Assembly (NCBI GenBank): GCA_035524795.1
Contig: DATKOF010000009.1
Coordinates: 1-35,076, forward strand
Reading direction: 5' to 3'
DNA from: DATKOF01 sp035524795
GTDB taxonomy: Bacteria > Pseudomonadota > Gammaproteobacteria > Burkholderiales > SG8-41
DNA length: 35,076 bases
A program made the position numbers and the translations under genes. Position 1 is the stretch's first letter. Every line of letters begins with the position of its first letter. Positions 7,661 through 15,200 of this stretch are shown piece by piece. The notes below the pieces were generated by a model. The model did no database searches. It was not told the origin of the DNA and was given only the letters and a program-made list of their open reading frames with translations.

Positions 7661-9061
7661 TTACGGATTCGATGCGAACGGTCCGCGCGCAAGCGGCGGA
7701 TTGGCGGCAAAGTAGCGCTTGATGCCGGCGAATATCGCGCCGGCGACCTGCCTTTGATAAGCGTCGTCCTTGAGCTTCTTTTCTTCGTCGGGATTGCTGA
7801 TGAATGCGGTCTCCACCAGGATCGATGGAATGTCCGGCGCCTTCAGCACCGCGAATCCCGCCTGTTCGACGAATCCGCGGTGCAGATTGTTGATTTCACC
7901 GAGTTCCGACAACACCGCCTTGCCGAGTTTCAGGCTATCGGTGACCTGCGCCGTAAAGCTCAAGTCGGTCAGCGTCATTTTGAGATAAGGATCGGGTACG
8001 TCGAGATTGACGCCGCCGATCAGATCGGCCTCGTTTTCCTTTTTCGCCAGCCATCGCGCGGCCGAGCTGGACGCGCCGTGTTCCGACAGCGCGAACACCG
8101 ACGAGCCGCTCGCATTCGGTTTGATATAGGCGTCGGCGTGAATGGATACGAACAGATCCGCGTACACCTTGCGCGCTTTTTCAACGCGCTTGTAGAGCGG
8201 CACGAAATAGTCGCCGTCGCGCGTCATCACTGCACGCAGTCCCGGCTCTTCGTCCATCATCGCCTTCAGCTTGCGCGCGATTGCGAGTGTGACGTTTTTT
8301 TCATAGGTGCCGTGGCGGCCATGGGCGCCAGGATCCTCGCCGCCATGGCCGGCATCGATTGCGATGATGATCAATCGGTGATTGGCGGCCGGTCTGACGG
8401 TGCTTTCCGGTTTGGTCGCATTTTCCGGCGCAGGGGCCGCCGCTATCGTGGCGGCTGGCGGCGCGGCGGGAGCGGTTGGCGGCGCCGCAGCGGATTCGAT
8501 CGTCGACAGTGCTGGCTGGGTCACGGCGGCAGTTGCCACTTCCGCTGGCGGGAGGGGTGTCCGGTCGAGCAGCAGCGCGAGCAACGGGTCGGCAGGGTGG
8601 GCAGGGTAAATATCAAGCACCAGCCGATAACCGTAATCGGCGACCGGTTGCAACGAGAAGATTTGCGGTTTGACCTCGGTCTTGAGATCGAAAACGAGCC
8701 GTATCATGCCCGGTTTGAAGCGGCCGATGCGCACCGCCTTGACATAAGGGTCATCGGCGCCGATCTGGGACGACAGTACCTGCAATGCCGGGGTCAGCGC
8801 TACGTTTTCGAGGTCGAGCACCAGGCGGCCGGGGCTGTCGAGCAGCAGCATCTGGCTTTGGAGCGGCGTTGCGGATTCAATGGTAATGCGGGTGTAGTCC
8901 TGCGCCGGCCACACGCGCGTCGAGGCAATTTCGGTCGCAGCTCGAACTGGAATTGCGGCGAGGAGGCAGCAGACGAGCAGGAAAAAAATCTGCAATCCGC
9001 GATATCCCGGGTTGGCCGTCGCGGTGCCGCAACGCCTCAGTTCTGCAGACGTGTTATGCAA
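7661..9061 (-). CDS. amiC: N-acetylmuramoyl-L-alanine amidase with AMIN domain
   Basis: This periplasmic zinc amidase cleaves the bond between muramic acid and the stem peptide of peptidoglycan, mainly for daughter-cell separation. An N-terminal export signal (LQIFFLLVCCLLAAIPVRA) is followed by an AMIN targeting domain at about residues 40-150. A Pro/Ala-rich linker leads to the Amidase_3 domain. Zinc and catalytic residues are visible in IAIDAGHGGEDPGA (His), TYEKNVTLAIA (Glu), VSIHADAY (His) and ILVETAFISNPDEE (catalytic Glu). The start is uncertain: the TTG at 9061 gives 466 residues, and a nearer TTG before the hydrophobic stretch is possible. The ORF overlaps the end of tsaE by 25 bases, so the two are cotranscribed. 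The gene symbol is by family resemblance. Confidence 0.92.
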   Translation of the reverse strand: MHNTSAELRRCGTATANPGYRGLQIFFLLVCCLLAAIPVRAATEIASTRVWPAQDYTRITIESATPLQSQMLLLDSPGRLVLDLENVALTPALQVLSSQIGADDPYVKAVRIGRFKPGMIRLVFDLKTEVKPQIFSLQPVADYGYRLVLDIYPAHPADPLLALLLDRTPLPPAEVATAAVTQPALSTIESAAAPPTAPAAPPAATIAAAPAPENATKPESTVRPAANHRLIIIAIDAGHGGEDPGAHGRHGTYEKNVTLAIARKLKAMMDEEPGLRAVMTRDGDYFVPLYKRVEKARKVYADLFVSIHADAYIKPNASGSSVFALSEHGASSSAARWLAKKENEADLIGGVNLDVPDPYLKMTLTDLSFTAQVTDSLKLGKAVLSELGEINNLHRGFVEQAGFAVLKAPDIPSILVETAFISNPDEEKKLKDDAYQRQVAGAIFAGIKRYFAANPPLARGPFASNP

Positions 9062-9501
9062 TCCCTTCCAGCCTCCGTATGGGCAACGACTTCTGCATCA
9101 CGTCCGTTGCCGTCGATCGTTAACGCAATTTCGACGTCCGGCTCCGGTAAACTCTCTCCTGCTTTTTCCGGCCACTCGATCAGGCAGATCGAGGTCGGGT
9201 TGAAGTATTCCCTGAACCCGGTATCTTCCCATTCCTCCAGATGCCCGAAACGATAAAAATCAAAGTGATATAAGTATAAACTAGAAATTAGATAAGGTTC
9301 AAGCAGGGTGAAGGTCGGGCTTTTGACCAGCCCCCGCCAGCCCAGCCCGCGCAAAATCCCGCGCACCAGCGTCGTTTTGCCGGCGCCAAGTTCTCCGCGC
9401 AGGTGGACAACCATGCCGGGACGCAACCCGCGCGCCAGCGCCGCTCCCAGCGCCAGTGTGTCCTGCGCTTCGGCGAGATGGCGTTTATGATAGTCGGCCA
9501 T
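9037..9501 (-). CDS. tsaE: tRNA threonylcarbamoyladenosine biosynthesis ATPase TsaE
   Basis: TsaE is the small ATPase that works with TsaB and TsaD to form t6A37 in tRNAs reading ANN codons. The P-loop is LRGELGAGKTTLVRG, followed by VKSPTFTLLEPY and a hydrophobic HFDFYRF strand. The LIEWPEKAGE segment and a C-terminal beta strand are also typical. The ATG at 9499-9501 gives 154 residues, the usual length. An upstream in-frame start would add a stretch that is antisense to queG and unlike the family. The start codon overlaps the start codon of queG on the other strand through a shared CATG. The 3' end overlaps amiC. Confidence 0.93.
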   Translation of the reverse strand: MADYHKRHLAEAQDTLALGAALARGLRPGMVVHLRGELGAGKTTLVRGILRGLGWRGLVKSPTFTLLEPYLISSLYLYHFDFYRFGHLEEWEDTGFREYFNPTSICLIEWPEKAGESLPEPDVEIALTIDGNGRDAEVVAHTEAGRDCITRLQN

Positions 9502-10576
9502 GGGCGACGTGATGACGGCATTTGACCCCGCGGTGCTTGCGCAAAATATCAAGCGATGGGGGAGCGAACTGGGATTCGACAGGACAGGGATCGCCGATAC
9601 CGACTTGAGCCGTGCCGAGCCCGGCCTGAATGAATGGTTGGGCGCGGGCTTTCATGGCGACATGGATTATATGGCACGGCACGGTATCCAACGCGCGCGT
9701 CCGGCCGGTCTTGTGCTTGGCACGCTGCGCGTGATTTCGGCGCGCTTCGGCTATCTGCCGGCAGATGCCGCCGACAGCTGGCGGACGATCCGCAACCCGG
9801 AGCTCGCTTTCGTGTCGCGTTACGCGCTGGGGCGGGATTATCACAAGGTGGTGCGCCGGCGCCTGCAGCGGCTCGTCGACCGCATCGAGGCCGCGGTCGG
9901 TAAATTCAACTATCGCGTGTTTGCCGACAGCGCGCCGGTGCTCGAAGTGGAGCTGGCGCTGAAAGCCGGGCTGGGCTGGCGCGGCAAGCATACCCTGCTG
10001 CTCGACCGTGACGCCGGCTCCTATTTTTTCCTCGGCGAAATCTATACCGACCTGCCGCTGCCGGTCGACGCGCCCGGGAGCGATCATTGCGGCAGCTGCA
10101 CCCGATGCCTCGACATCTGTCCGACCCGCGCGATCGTCGCGCCGTACCGACTCGACGCGCGGCGCTGCATTTCCTATCTGACCATTGAGCACAAGAGCTC
10201 GATACCCGAGGAGTTGCGGCCGCTGATCGGCAACCGTGTCTACGGCTGTGACGATTGCCAACTGGTGTGTCCGTGGAACAAGTTCGCGCGGCCCACGCCG
10301 GAGCCGGATTTCGCGGTGCGCAACGGTCTCGATGCCGCGGCGCTGGTTGAACTGTTCGCGTGGAGCGAACGGGAGTTTCACGAGCGGCTGGCCGGCAGCC
10401 CGATCCGGCGCATCGGCTACGAACGGTGGCTGCGCAATCTGGCGGTGGGACTGGGCAACGCGCCGCCGTCACCGGCGGCCATTGCCGCGCTCGGCGCGCG
10501 TGCCAGTCATCCTTCGGCGCTGGTGCGCGAGCATGTGGCATGGGCGCTTGCGCGCCAGGCAGGAAGAACCGGTTAG
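9500..10576 (+). CDS. queG: Epoxyqueuosine reductase
   Basis: QueG reduces epoxyqueuosine to queuosine in tRNA, the last step of queuosine synthesis, using cobalamin and two [4Fe-4S] clusters. Conserved parts are the N-terminal domain with the YRVFADSAPVLEVELA segment (catalytic Asp) and the WRGKHTLLLDRDAGSYFFLGEI segment. The clusters are CGSCTRCLDICPT and CDDCQLVCPWN. The C-terminus ends in a HEAT-like helical pair (about residues 310-355). It is 358 residues from the ATG at 9500; an in-frame ATG at 9512 is an alternative, and neither has a strong ribosome site. The gene diverges from tsaE with overlapping start codons and converges on the next gene with a four-base overlap. Confidence 0.95.
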   Translation: MGDVMTAFDPAVLAQNIKRWGSELGFDRTGIADTDLSRAEPGLNEWLGAGFHGDMDYMARHGIQRARPAGLVLGTLRVISARFGYLPADAADSWRTIRNPELAFVSRYALGRDYHKVVRRRLQRLVDRIEAAVGKFNYRVFADSAPVLEVELALKAGLGWRGKHTLLLDRDAGSYFFLGEIYTDLPLPVDAPGSDHCGSCTRCLDICPTRAIVAPYRLDARRCISYLTIEHKSSIPEELRPLIGNRVYGCDDCQLVCPWNKFARPTPEPDFAVRNGLDAAALVELFAWSEREFHERLAGSPIRRIGYERWLRNLAVGLGNAPPSPAAIAALGARASHPSALVREHVAWALARQAGRTG

Positions 10577-10929
10577 AGATTGCGGTCCATGCGGCGCAGG
10601 CGGTCAGCGATCACGCGCATGATCTGCAACGCAAAATTGGGAGTCTGCTGGATCAGGAAGCTGAAGCGCCTGGGGTCGATGGTGGCGAGTTTGCAGTCGG
10701 TTGCGGCGATCGCGGTCGCGCTGCGCGGCGCATCGTCGATCATCGCCATTTCGCCGAGCACGCCGCCGGGATCCACGGTCTCGACAGTTTTGCCTTTGAC
10801 GGTCAGCGTCACGCTGCCCTCGAGCACGACGTACATCAGCTTGCCTGGTTCGCTTTCCCTGAAGATGGTCTGGCCCTTGGCAAATGAATCATAGCGGTCT
10901 TCCTTGCGGAACAGGTCGATTGTCTTCAT
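10573..10929 (-). CDS. Stand-alone cyclic nucleotide-binding domain protein
   Basis: The 118 residues form one cyclic nucleotide-binding (Crp-type) beta-barrel domain. The pattern FAKGQTIFRESEPGKLMYVVLEGSVTL is typical, and the phosphate-binding cassette is LGEMAMIDDAPRSATAIA, with the expected Gly-Glu and Arg-Ser. The C-terminal helix (NFALQIMRVIADRLRRMDRN) is the start of the dimerisation helix. No DNA-binding helix-turn-helix or other output domain follows. It may act as a small ligand-binding adaptor or be regulated by cAMP or c-di-GMP; the ligand cannot be told from sequence. It starts 31 bases after a GNAT gene on the same strand, so the two are probably cotranscribed, and it converges with queG. 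Confidence 0.85.
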   Translation of the reverse strand: MKTIDLFRKEDRYDSFAKGQTIFRESEPGKLMYVVLEGSVTLTVKGKTVETVDPGGVLGEMAMIDDAPRSATAIAATDCKLATIDPRRFSFLIQQTPNFALQIMRVIADRLRRMDRNL

Positions 10930-10960
10930 TTTGTCTTAATGATCAGGTGGTCTGTTGAAA

Positions 10961-11437
10961 TCAGGTGATGCGGTCCTGCACGGCGCGGCCGATCTTGTGG
11001 GTCATCTGCACCGCGGTTTCGATGCCGAGGTAGTAGCCGCGAATCCAGTAGGTCTCGCGGTAGCCAAGCGCGTGATAGAAGCTGCGCGCGCCGTAATTGT
11101 TCGCGCGCAGTTCGAGATCGATTGCAGTGATGCCTGCGGTCAGCGCGGTTTCCTCGAGCCATCGCATGATTTCGCGCCCGATGCCGCGGCGCTGGTGCGA
11201 GGGATGAACGGCGAGCAGGCTGAGGTGCGCATTGGTGTCGCCAAACTCCATGATCGCGGCGCCGATCAGGTGGTATTCGTCGCTGGCGACGGCGACATTG
11301 GTGTCGCGCGCCCGGATCGCGCGGGCGACACGCTGCGGGTGCCACGACCAGCCGCGCAGACCGACCTCGACGACACCGCGCGAGAGCGCCGCGATTTCAT
11401 AGGCGTCCGCGGGGAGGGCCAATCTGAGCCTGTGCAT
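10961..11437 (-). CDS. GNAT family N-acetyltransferase (RimI-like)
   Basis: This 158-residue protein has the GNAT acyl-CoA fold. The motif A segment is LLAVHPSHQRRGIGREIMRW, with the Arg-Arg-Gly-x-Gly loop that holds the pyrophosphate of acetyl-CoA. The later segment LELRANNYGARSFYHALGYRE is typical of RimI-type N-terminal acetyltransferases, with Asn and Tyr near the active site. The substrate cannot be predicted; a protein N-terminus or small amine is possible. It starts at ATG and lies between msrB and the cyclic nucleotide-binding protein, with short gaps on both sides, suggesting one minus-strand transcription unit. Confidence 0.85.
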   Translation of the reverse strand: MHRLRLALPADAYEIAALSRGVVEVGLRGWSWHPQRVARAIRARDTNVAVASDEYHLIGAAIMEFGDTNAHLSLLAVHPSHQRRGIGREIMRWLEETALTAGITAIDLELRANNYGARSFYHALGYRETYWIRGYYLGIETAVQMTHKIGRAVQDRIT

Positions 11438-11473
11438 CAGTCCAGATTATGCGCCAAACCCGGCGCCGCGCAA

Positions 11474-12028
11474 CTAGCCGCGCGGGATGAAGCGCAACGC
11501 GACGCCGTTGTTGCACCAGCGCTGGCCGGTCGGCGGCGGCCCGTCGTCGAACACATGGCCGTGATGGCCGCCGCACTTGACGCAATGGTATTCGGTGCGC
11601 GGATAGATCAGCTGCAGGTCGGTCCTGGTTGCGAACGCGTCCGGGATGGTGGTGAAGAAGCTCGGCCAGCCGGTGCCGCTGTCGAACTTCATCTCGGAGG
11701 TGAACAGCGGCAGCGCGCAGCCGGCGCAGACGAACACGCCGGGCCGTGTTTCATGGTTGAGCGGGCTGGTGAATGCGCGCTCGGTGTCCTCTTCGCGCAG
11801 CACCGCGTACTGCTGCGGCGTCAGCCGCCGGCGCCATTCGTCGGCGCTGAGGCGAAGCGGTGCGGCGGAGACCGCGACATCGGCGCCGGGCGCGAGCAGC
11901 GTTTTCCAGTGCCCGCGGATATCGGCCAGCGACGGGGACGCCGGGGAATCCGCGGCCAGCAGGATGCGTCGCGGCGTCAGCAGCAATGCCGTTGCGGCGA
12001 GGGCGGAAAGAAAGGCACGTCGTTTCAT
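11474..12028 (-). CDS. msrB: Exported peptide-methionine (R)-S-oxide reductase
   Basis: MsrB reduces the R form of methionine sulfoxide in proteins. The C-terminal ~125 residues hold the MsrB domain: LRLSADEWRRRLTPQQYAVLREEDTE, zinc ligands in VCAGC and HCVKCGGHHGHVF, the EMKFDSGTGWPSF segment and the catalytic cysteine in RWCNNGVALRFIPRG. The N-terminus MKRRAFLSALAATALLL looks like a twin-arginine export signal (RRAFL), so this form probably acts in the periplasm. It is 184 residues from an ATG. Most cytoplasmic MsrB proteins lack such a leader. The gene is followed closely by the GNAT gene. The methyltransferase gene ends 39 bases before its start codon. Confidence 0.93.
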   Translation of the reverse strand: MKRRAFLSALAATALLLTPRRILLAADSPASPSLADIRGHWKTLLAPGADVAVSAAPLRLSADEWRRRLTPQQYAVLREEDTERAFTSPLNHETRPGVFVCAGCALPLFTSEMKFDSGTGWPSFFTTIPDAFATRTDLQLIYPRTEYHCVKCGGHHGHVFDDGPPPTGQRWCNNGVALRFIPRG

Positions 12029-12067
12029 GTTTGTGCGTCGTTGGAGTCGGCCGATCCTTACAGGTTT

Positions 12068-13300
12068 TCAGGGCGATTTGTGAAACACGACGATGCGGTT
12101 GGTGTTGGTGCCGTGCCGGTTGTTGCTGACGCCCCAGATATTGGCGGTTTTGGTGAACTGCTGGCGATTGATCAATATCGCCTCGCAGTCGAAGCCGGCG
12201 GCCGTGCCGAGCGGCACCACGTGTTCTTCGAGCCGGATTTTGCCCTTGCGTACTTCACCGACCTCGAATGCGACGCAGCCGCCGGGGCGCGTGATGCGGT
12301 AAAGTGTCGCCAGCACTGCCGCCATCGCCGCGCTCCATTGTTCGATCGTGCGGCTCATCGTGATGCATCCGCCGATCGCATCGGCGTCGATGTTGTTGAA
12401 CCAGCAGCGCAGCCAGTTGTCGCGCGCATACTGGACGACATCGAGAAACGGCGGCGAGGTCACCGTCAGTTGCACCGATGCAGCGGCGATTTGTCCGGTT
12501 GCCGCTGCGCTGGTGGTCAGGAATCGTGCGGTCGCCGCCGCAGTTTGCAGCCGCTCAATGTCTTCGATTGTCAGATTGCGTCGCAACTGTTGCGATTTTT
12601 TCAGGATGATCGCGTGCACATCGCGGTATTCCGGCTGCTGACGGCGGTTGCGGTTAATCCTGAGCTGGTTTTCCGCTGACGCTGCCTGATTCGGAGGTAG
12701 CGTGTAGACAGAGAAAAATCCCTTCGAATGGCCGGTCAGGCGGTTGGTCGCGATCATCCGGATCCAGCGGTCGGTCGCGTCTTCTTTACCATCATCGTGG
12801 CGCCGCTGCAGATAATCGCGCAGTGCCAGGATTTCGGCGAACGTATCGCGATGGAAGAACATCGACAGGTCGATATTCCCATCGTTGCAGCCGGCTTTCG
12901 GGATGCGCTGCAGCCGCGCTTCGATGGCGGCGAGATCGGGCAATTCGAGGCGTGGACGGCAGAGAAGCACCGACAGCGGGTTGGCGTCATTGGCGATCAC
13001 CCGCCGGCCATGCAGCGCGGCTTCGATTGCAGTGGTGCCGCGCCCGCTGAACGGATCGTAGACGGTGTCGCCGGGTCGCGTAAAACGCTCGATGAAATAG
13101 GCGGGCAACTGGGGCTTGAAGCATGCGCGGTAGGAGATCTCATGAAGAGAACTTGCTTGGCGCTGACGGTTCGTCCATAGCTCTTGCTCGTAAACCGGGA
13201 TGGACAGCGTGTTTTCAAGACTCGAACTTGGCTGCTGTTGTTTCGGATGCTTTGCGACATCAAAATCACGAACTCTTGTAAGTGAGTGCAGCTGAAACAT
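12068..13300 (-). CDS. DNA methyltransferase (N4-cytosine or N6-adenine type)
   Basis: This 410-residue protein has the motifs of an amino-methyltransferase. Motif I (SAM-binding) is DTVYDPFSGRGTTAIEAAL at about residues 78-95, followed by an acidic residue in VIANDANPL. The catalytic motif IV is VTSPPFLDVVQY at about 280-291. Motif I comes before motif IV, unlike the common beta-class order, and about 190 residues of largely helical sequence lie between, probably the target-recognition region. The ATG has GGGAG seven bases upstream. That ribosome site overlaps the 3' arm of a hairpin at 13310-13328. The gene diverges from a winged-helix/GHKL operon. It is the modification-like member of an accessory cassette; the recognition sequence is unknown. 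Confidence 0.88.
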   Translation of the reverse strand: MFQLHSLTRVRDFDVAKHPKQQQPSSSLENTLSIPVYEQELWTNRQRQASSLHEISYRACFKPQLPAYFIERFTRPGDTVYDPFSGRGTTAIEAALHGRRVIANDANPLSVLLCRPRLELPDLAAIEARLQRIPKAGCNDGNIDLSMFFHRDTFAEILALRDYLQRRHDDGKEDATDRWIRMIATNRLTGHSKGFFSVYTLPPNQAASAENQLRINRNRRQQPEYRDVHAIILKKSQQLRRNLTIEDIERLQTAAATARFLTTSAAATGQIAAASVQLTVTSPPFLDVVQYARDNWLRCWFNNIDADAIGGCITMSRTIEQWSAAMAAVLATLYRITRPGGCVAFEVGEVRKGKIRLEEHVVPLGTAAGFDCEAILINRQQFTKTANIWGVSNNRHGTNTNRIVVFHKSP

Positions 13301-13309
13301 AGTGCTTCT

Positions 13310-13328
13310 CCCGTTTTGTCCAAACGGG
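13310..13328 (-). promoter_or_regulatory. Hairpin over the methyltransferase ribosome site
   Basis: CCCGTTT and AAACGGG form a perfect 7-bp stem with a five-base loop, in the leader just before the methyltransferase ATG. On the mRNA the 3' arm ends in GGG, the first bases of the GGGAG ribosome site. Folding would partly hide the site, or the DNA palindrome may be a protein-binding operator. Confidence 0.5.
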
Positions 13329-13425
13329 AAGGCATCGTACTCCCTTTTATTCTAAAGTACAATAGCTTAGGGGGTTTTTTGCATAGCACATTCTAGCTAG
13401 ATTACTGTAAGTTGCATTTCTTCTC

Positions 13426-13474
13426 CCTGTATCGTAATATCCCTATATGAGGTACATGGATAAAGCGATACAGG
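13426..13474. promoter_or_regulatory. Nine-base inverted repeat straddling the start of the plus-strand cassette operon
   Basis: CCTGTATCG (13426-13434) and CGATACAGG (13466-13474) are perfect inverted repeats with centres 40 bases apart, close to four helical turns. Between them lie a possible -10 (TAATAT, 13435-13440, 17 bases after TTGCAT) and the ATGs at 13447 and 13456. This is the layout of an autoregulatory operator. Confidence 0.5.
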
Positions 13475-14058
13475 CACTTAGGGTGGCTGAAGTAACGCTC
13501 CGGGAAATTATTACCCAAACACTCTCGGCCAAGGCATATCGTGATCTCGCTAAGGTGGCTGGAGTAGCAGATAAAGTTACCGCGCTAGTAAGCGAATTAA
13601 ATGGTGATGCGCCGCTGCTAACGTCAGAGAGTACACCTTCCATTCAAGAGTCACAGAACCAACGACACCGCCCGGTGCGAGCCTCGAATGCGACGTCGCG
13701 ACGTGGTGGATATCCGCGATTCTTGCGTGATGGCGATCGGCTAGTAAAGGTATCGTGGTCGAAGAAGGAACGCCAGCCGTACGAACACCGCGCACCTCGG
13801 GCGATTATCAAAATCCTTATTGACACAGCGTTGAAGCGTAAAGGTGAGGGTAAATTATTTGAAGCAACAGATGTGCTGCCGTTAATGGCTGAAAACGGGG
13901 AAGAGTACCCATCGTATCAATCGTATCTTGCGTTAGCCTGGTTGCGGCAGGTCGGCATTGTTGTCAAGAAAGGTCGTGTGGGCTACGTGATTAAGCCTGG
14001 CGCAGCGACAGCGGAGCAAGTGGGGCGATTTTGGGCAGCGTTGCCAACAGAAGATTAG
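13447..14058 (+). CDS. Hypothetical protein with winged-helix-like C-terminus
   Basis: I do not recognise a named family. The 203-residue protein starts with a helical segment (about 1-55). A polar, Ser/Gln/Arg-rich linker (about 56-90) and a basic strand region, RFLRDGDRLVKVSWSKKERQ, follow. The C-terminal ~90 residues have the helix-helix-helix-hairpin pattern of a winged helix: AIIKILIDTALKRK, FEATDVLPLM, YQSYLALAWLRQVGIV, then the wing KKGRVGYVIKPG. DNA binding is inferred. Starts at 13447 and 13456 are both possible; neither has a strong ribosome site, and a -10-like TAATAT just upstream hints at a leaderless or near-leaderless mRNA. Codon use is AT-richer than the flanking housekeeping genes. 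The GHKL gene follows 20 bases downstream. Confidence 0.75.
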   Translation: MRYMDKAIQALRVAEVTLREIITQTLSAKAYRDLAKVAGVADKVTALVSELNGDAPLLTSESTPSIQESQNQRHRPVRASNATSRRGGYPRFLRDGDRLVKVSWSKKERQPYEHRAPRAIIKILIDTALKRKGEGKLFEATDVLPLMAENGEEYPSYQSYLALAWLRQVGIVVKKGRVGYVIKPGAATAEQVGRFWAALPTED

Positions 14059-14078
14059 TTCAATTTTGAAAGTTGTAT

Positions 14079-15200
14079 ATGACAATCGAACGAGATAGCC
14101 AAATCCAATTCGACCCTGAAGGAACGCTGCGTGCTACCAGCAGCTGGATCAGTAAGCATGACGAGGGTCTGGCGGAACTTCTTAAAAACGCCCTTTACGC
14201 CTACGATCCACGAAGAGCGAATGTAGCTATACAGCACTGTGTAGCGGCAATTCTGCTTGTCGATGGCGAGGAAAATGCGGCACCTGCTCGGATTGGTGTA
14301 TTAGACGTCGGAGGTGCAACGCTGGAAGATGTGGATCGTTGGAGTGTATGGCAAGATTTGCATGCATCGCGGCTTGAAAATGCCACACAGGGTAATGGCG
14401 GAAAAGCCTACTTATATCGCATGTTTGAGGGCGAGGCACGTCTATTTGGCGTGAAAGAAGGCAAGCGTAGGGGAGATGAAGACCCATTGCCTCCTCCTCC
14501 GCCTAGAAATTACGGAACGATTCCTGCCACTATCGATATAGAACGGGCTAATGAGACTCTCAAGGTCGGCAGAGGCGTAACTGTACCACTCGAATGGTTC
14601 TTGAGACCAAGTGTCCGGGATGCGGAGAGTCTTCCAGTGCGAGCTGCGGATTTAATCTATATCTCAGATAATCCTCGCATCGCATGTTTTCCCAATCCTA
14701 AAGAAGGTGTTCTAGTCGCGAAAGAAAAAGGGATTTGTTCTATTAATATTAAGTTAAAAGGGAGTGGGATTGAGTCCGCGCCCGTGCATATTGATGTATG
14801 CGTCGTAGACCATGTTTTACTTACACCGCGTAATCTCCAAATTCCTCTCGGAAAGAACGAGGGCATAGTAGCAGAGGTCACAACTGATGAAGGAGAGCGT
14901 TCCACAGACATTCTGCTGAACTGGGAGCATGATGCTGACGATCCGATGACGGTTCGTATCAGACCAACGGGCGTCGTCATTGGCAGCAGATTAGGTCAAA
15001 CGACAGTAGCTGCAGGAGCCGGAGATCGAACAAAAGGTGGTGTGTGGGCACGTGTTAGGGCGGAAGTGGAAATCGTACCGAATCCAAACTTAGACCGACG
15101 TGGCGGCGGATTCCCAACTTTAAAAGTGACTGATCGTGACATTGATCCAGAAACCGGGGAGAAGCGTCAAAGCGAGCTTTGGGAAAGATTGCCGAGCTGA
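14079..15200 (+). CDS. GHKL-type ATPase fused to tandem Ig-like (BIG_2-like) domains
   Basis: The N-terminal ~120 residues look like a Bergerat-fold ATPase of the MutL/Hsp90/MORC/histidine kinase superfamily. The N-box-like EGLAELLKNALYAYD has the Glu and Asn expected for Mg-ATP binding. The G1-like IGVLDVGGAT has the adenine-binding Asp, and the G2-like NATQGNGGKAYLYRMF has a glycine-rich lid. A run of six prolines follows. Two BIG_2-like repeats come next, at about residues 150-240 and 245-335; each has a strand pattern ending in a G-V-[VL]-x-[AG]-x(2)-[GK]-like turn. The last 40 residues are polar. There is no signal peptide, so the Ig-like domains would be cytoplasmic, which is unusual. 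The ATG at 14079 gives 373 residues. No nuclease domain is visible. It is the central gene of the cassette. Confidence 0.7.
   Translation: MTIERDSQIQFDPEGTLRATSSWISKHDEGLAELLKNALYAYDPRRANVAIQHCVAAILLVDGEENAAPARIGVLDVGGATLEDVDRWSVWQDLHASRLENATQGNGGKAYLYRMFEGEARLFGVKEGKRRGDEDPLPPPPPRNYGTIPATIDIERANETLKVGRGVTVPLEWFLRPSVRDAESLPVRAADLIYISDNPRIACFPNPKEGVLVAKEKGICSINIKLKGSGIESAPVHIDVCVVDHVLLTPRNLQIPLGKNEGIVAEVTTDEGERSTDILLNWEHDADDPMTVRIRPTGVVIGSRLGQTTVAAGAGDRTKGGVWARVRAEVEIVPNPNLDRRGGGFPTLKVTDRDIDPETGEKRQSELWERLPS

Noticed and set aside
7634..9256. A 540-codon plus-strand frame opposite amiC and tsaE
   Set aside because: Antisense shadow; no ribosome site or motifs.
9502..9552. N-terminal extension of tsaE
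   Set aside because: Antisense to queG and absent from the family; the ATG at 9499-9501 gives the normal TsaE N-terminus.
10955..12679. A 574-codon open frame on the plus strand across the GNAT, msrB and methyltransferase genes
   Set aside because: It is antisense to three well-supported genes, has Arg/Ala/Gly/His-rich composition without family motifs, and is explained by high-GC antisense reading.
15170..15200. Programmed frameshift joining the GHKL ATPase to the small ORF
   Set aside because: The second frame is at -1, but the codons at the overlap do not form a canonical slippery heptamer; simple overlapping genes are more likely.
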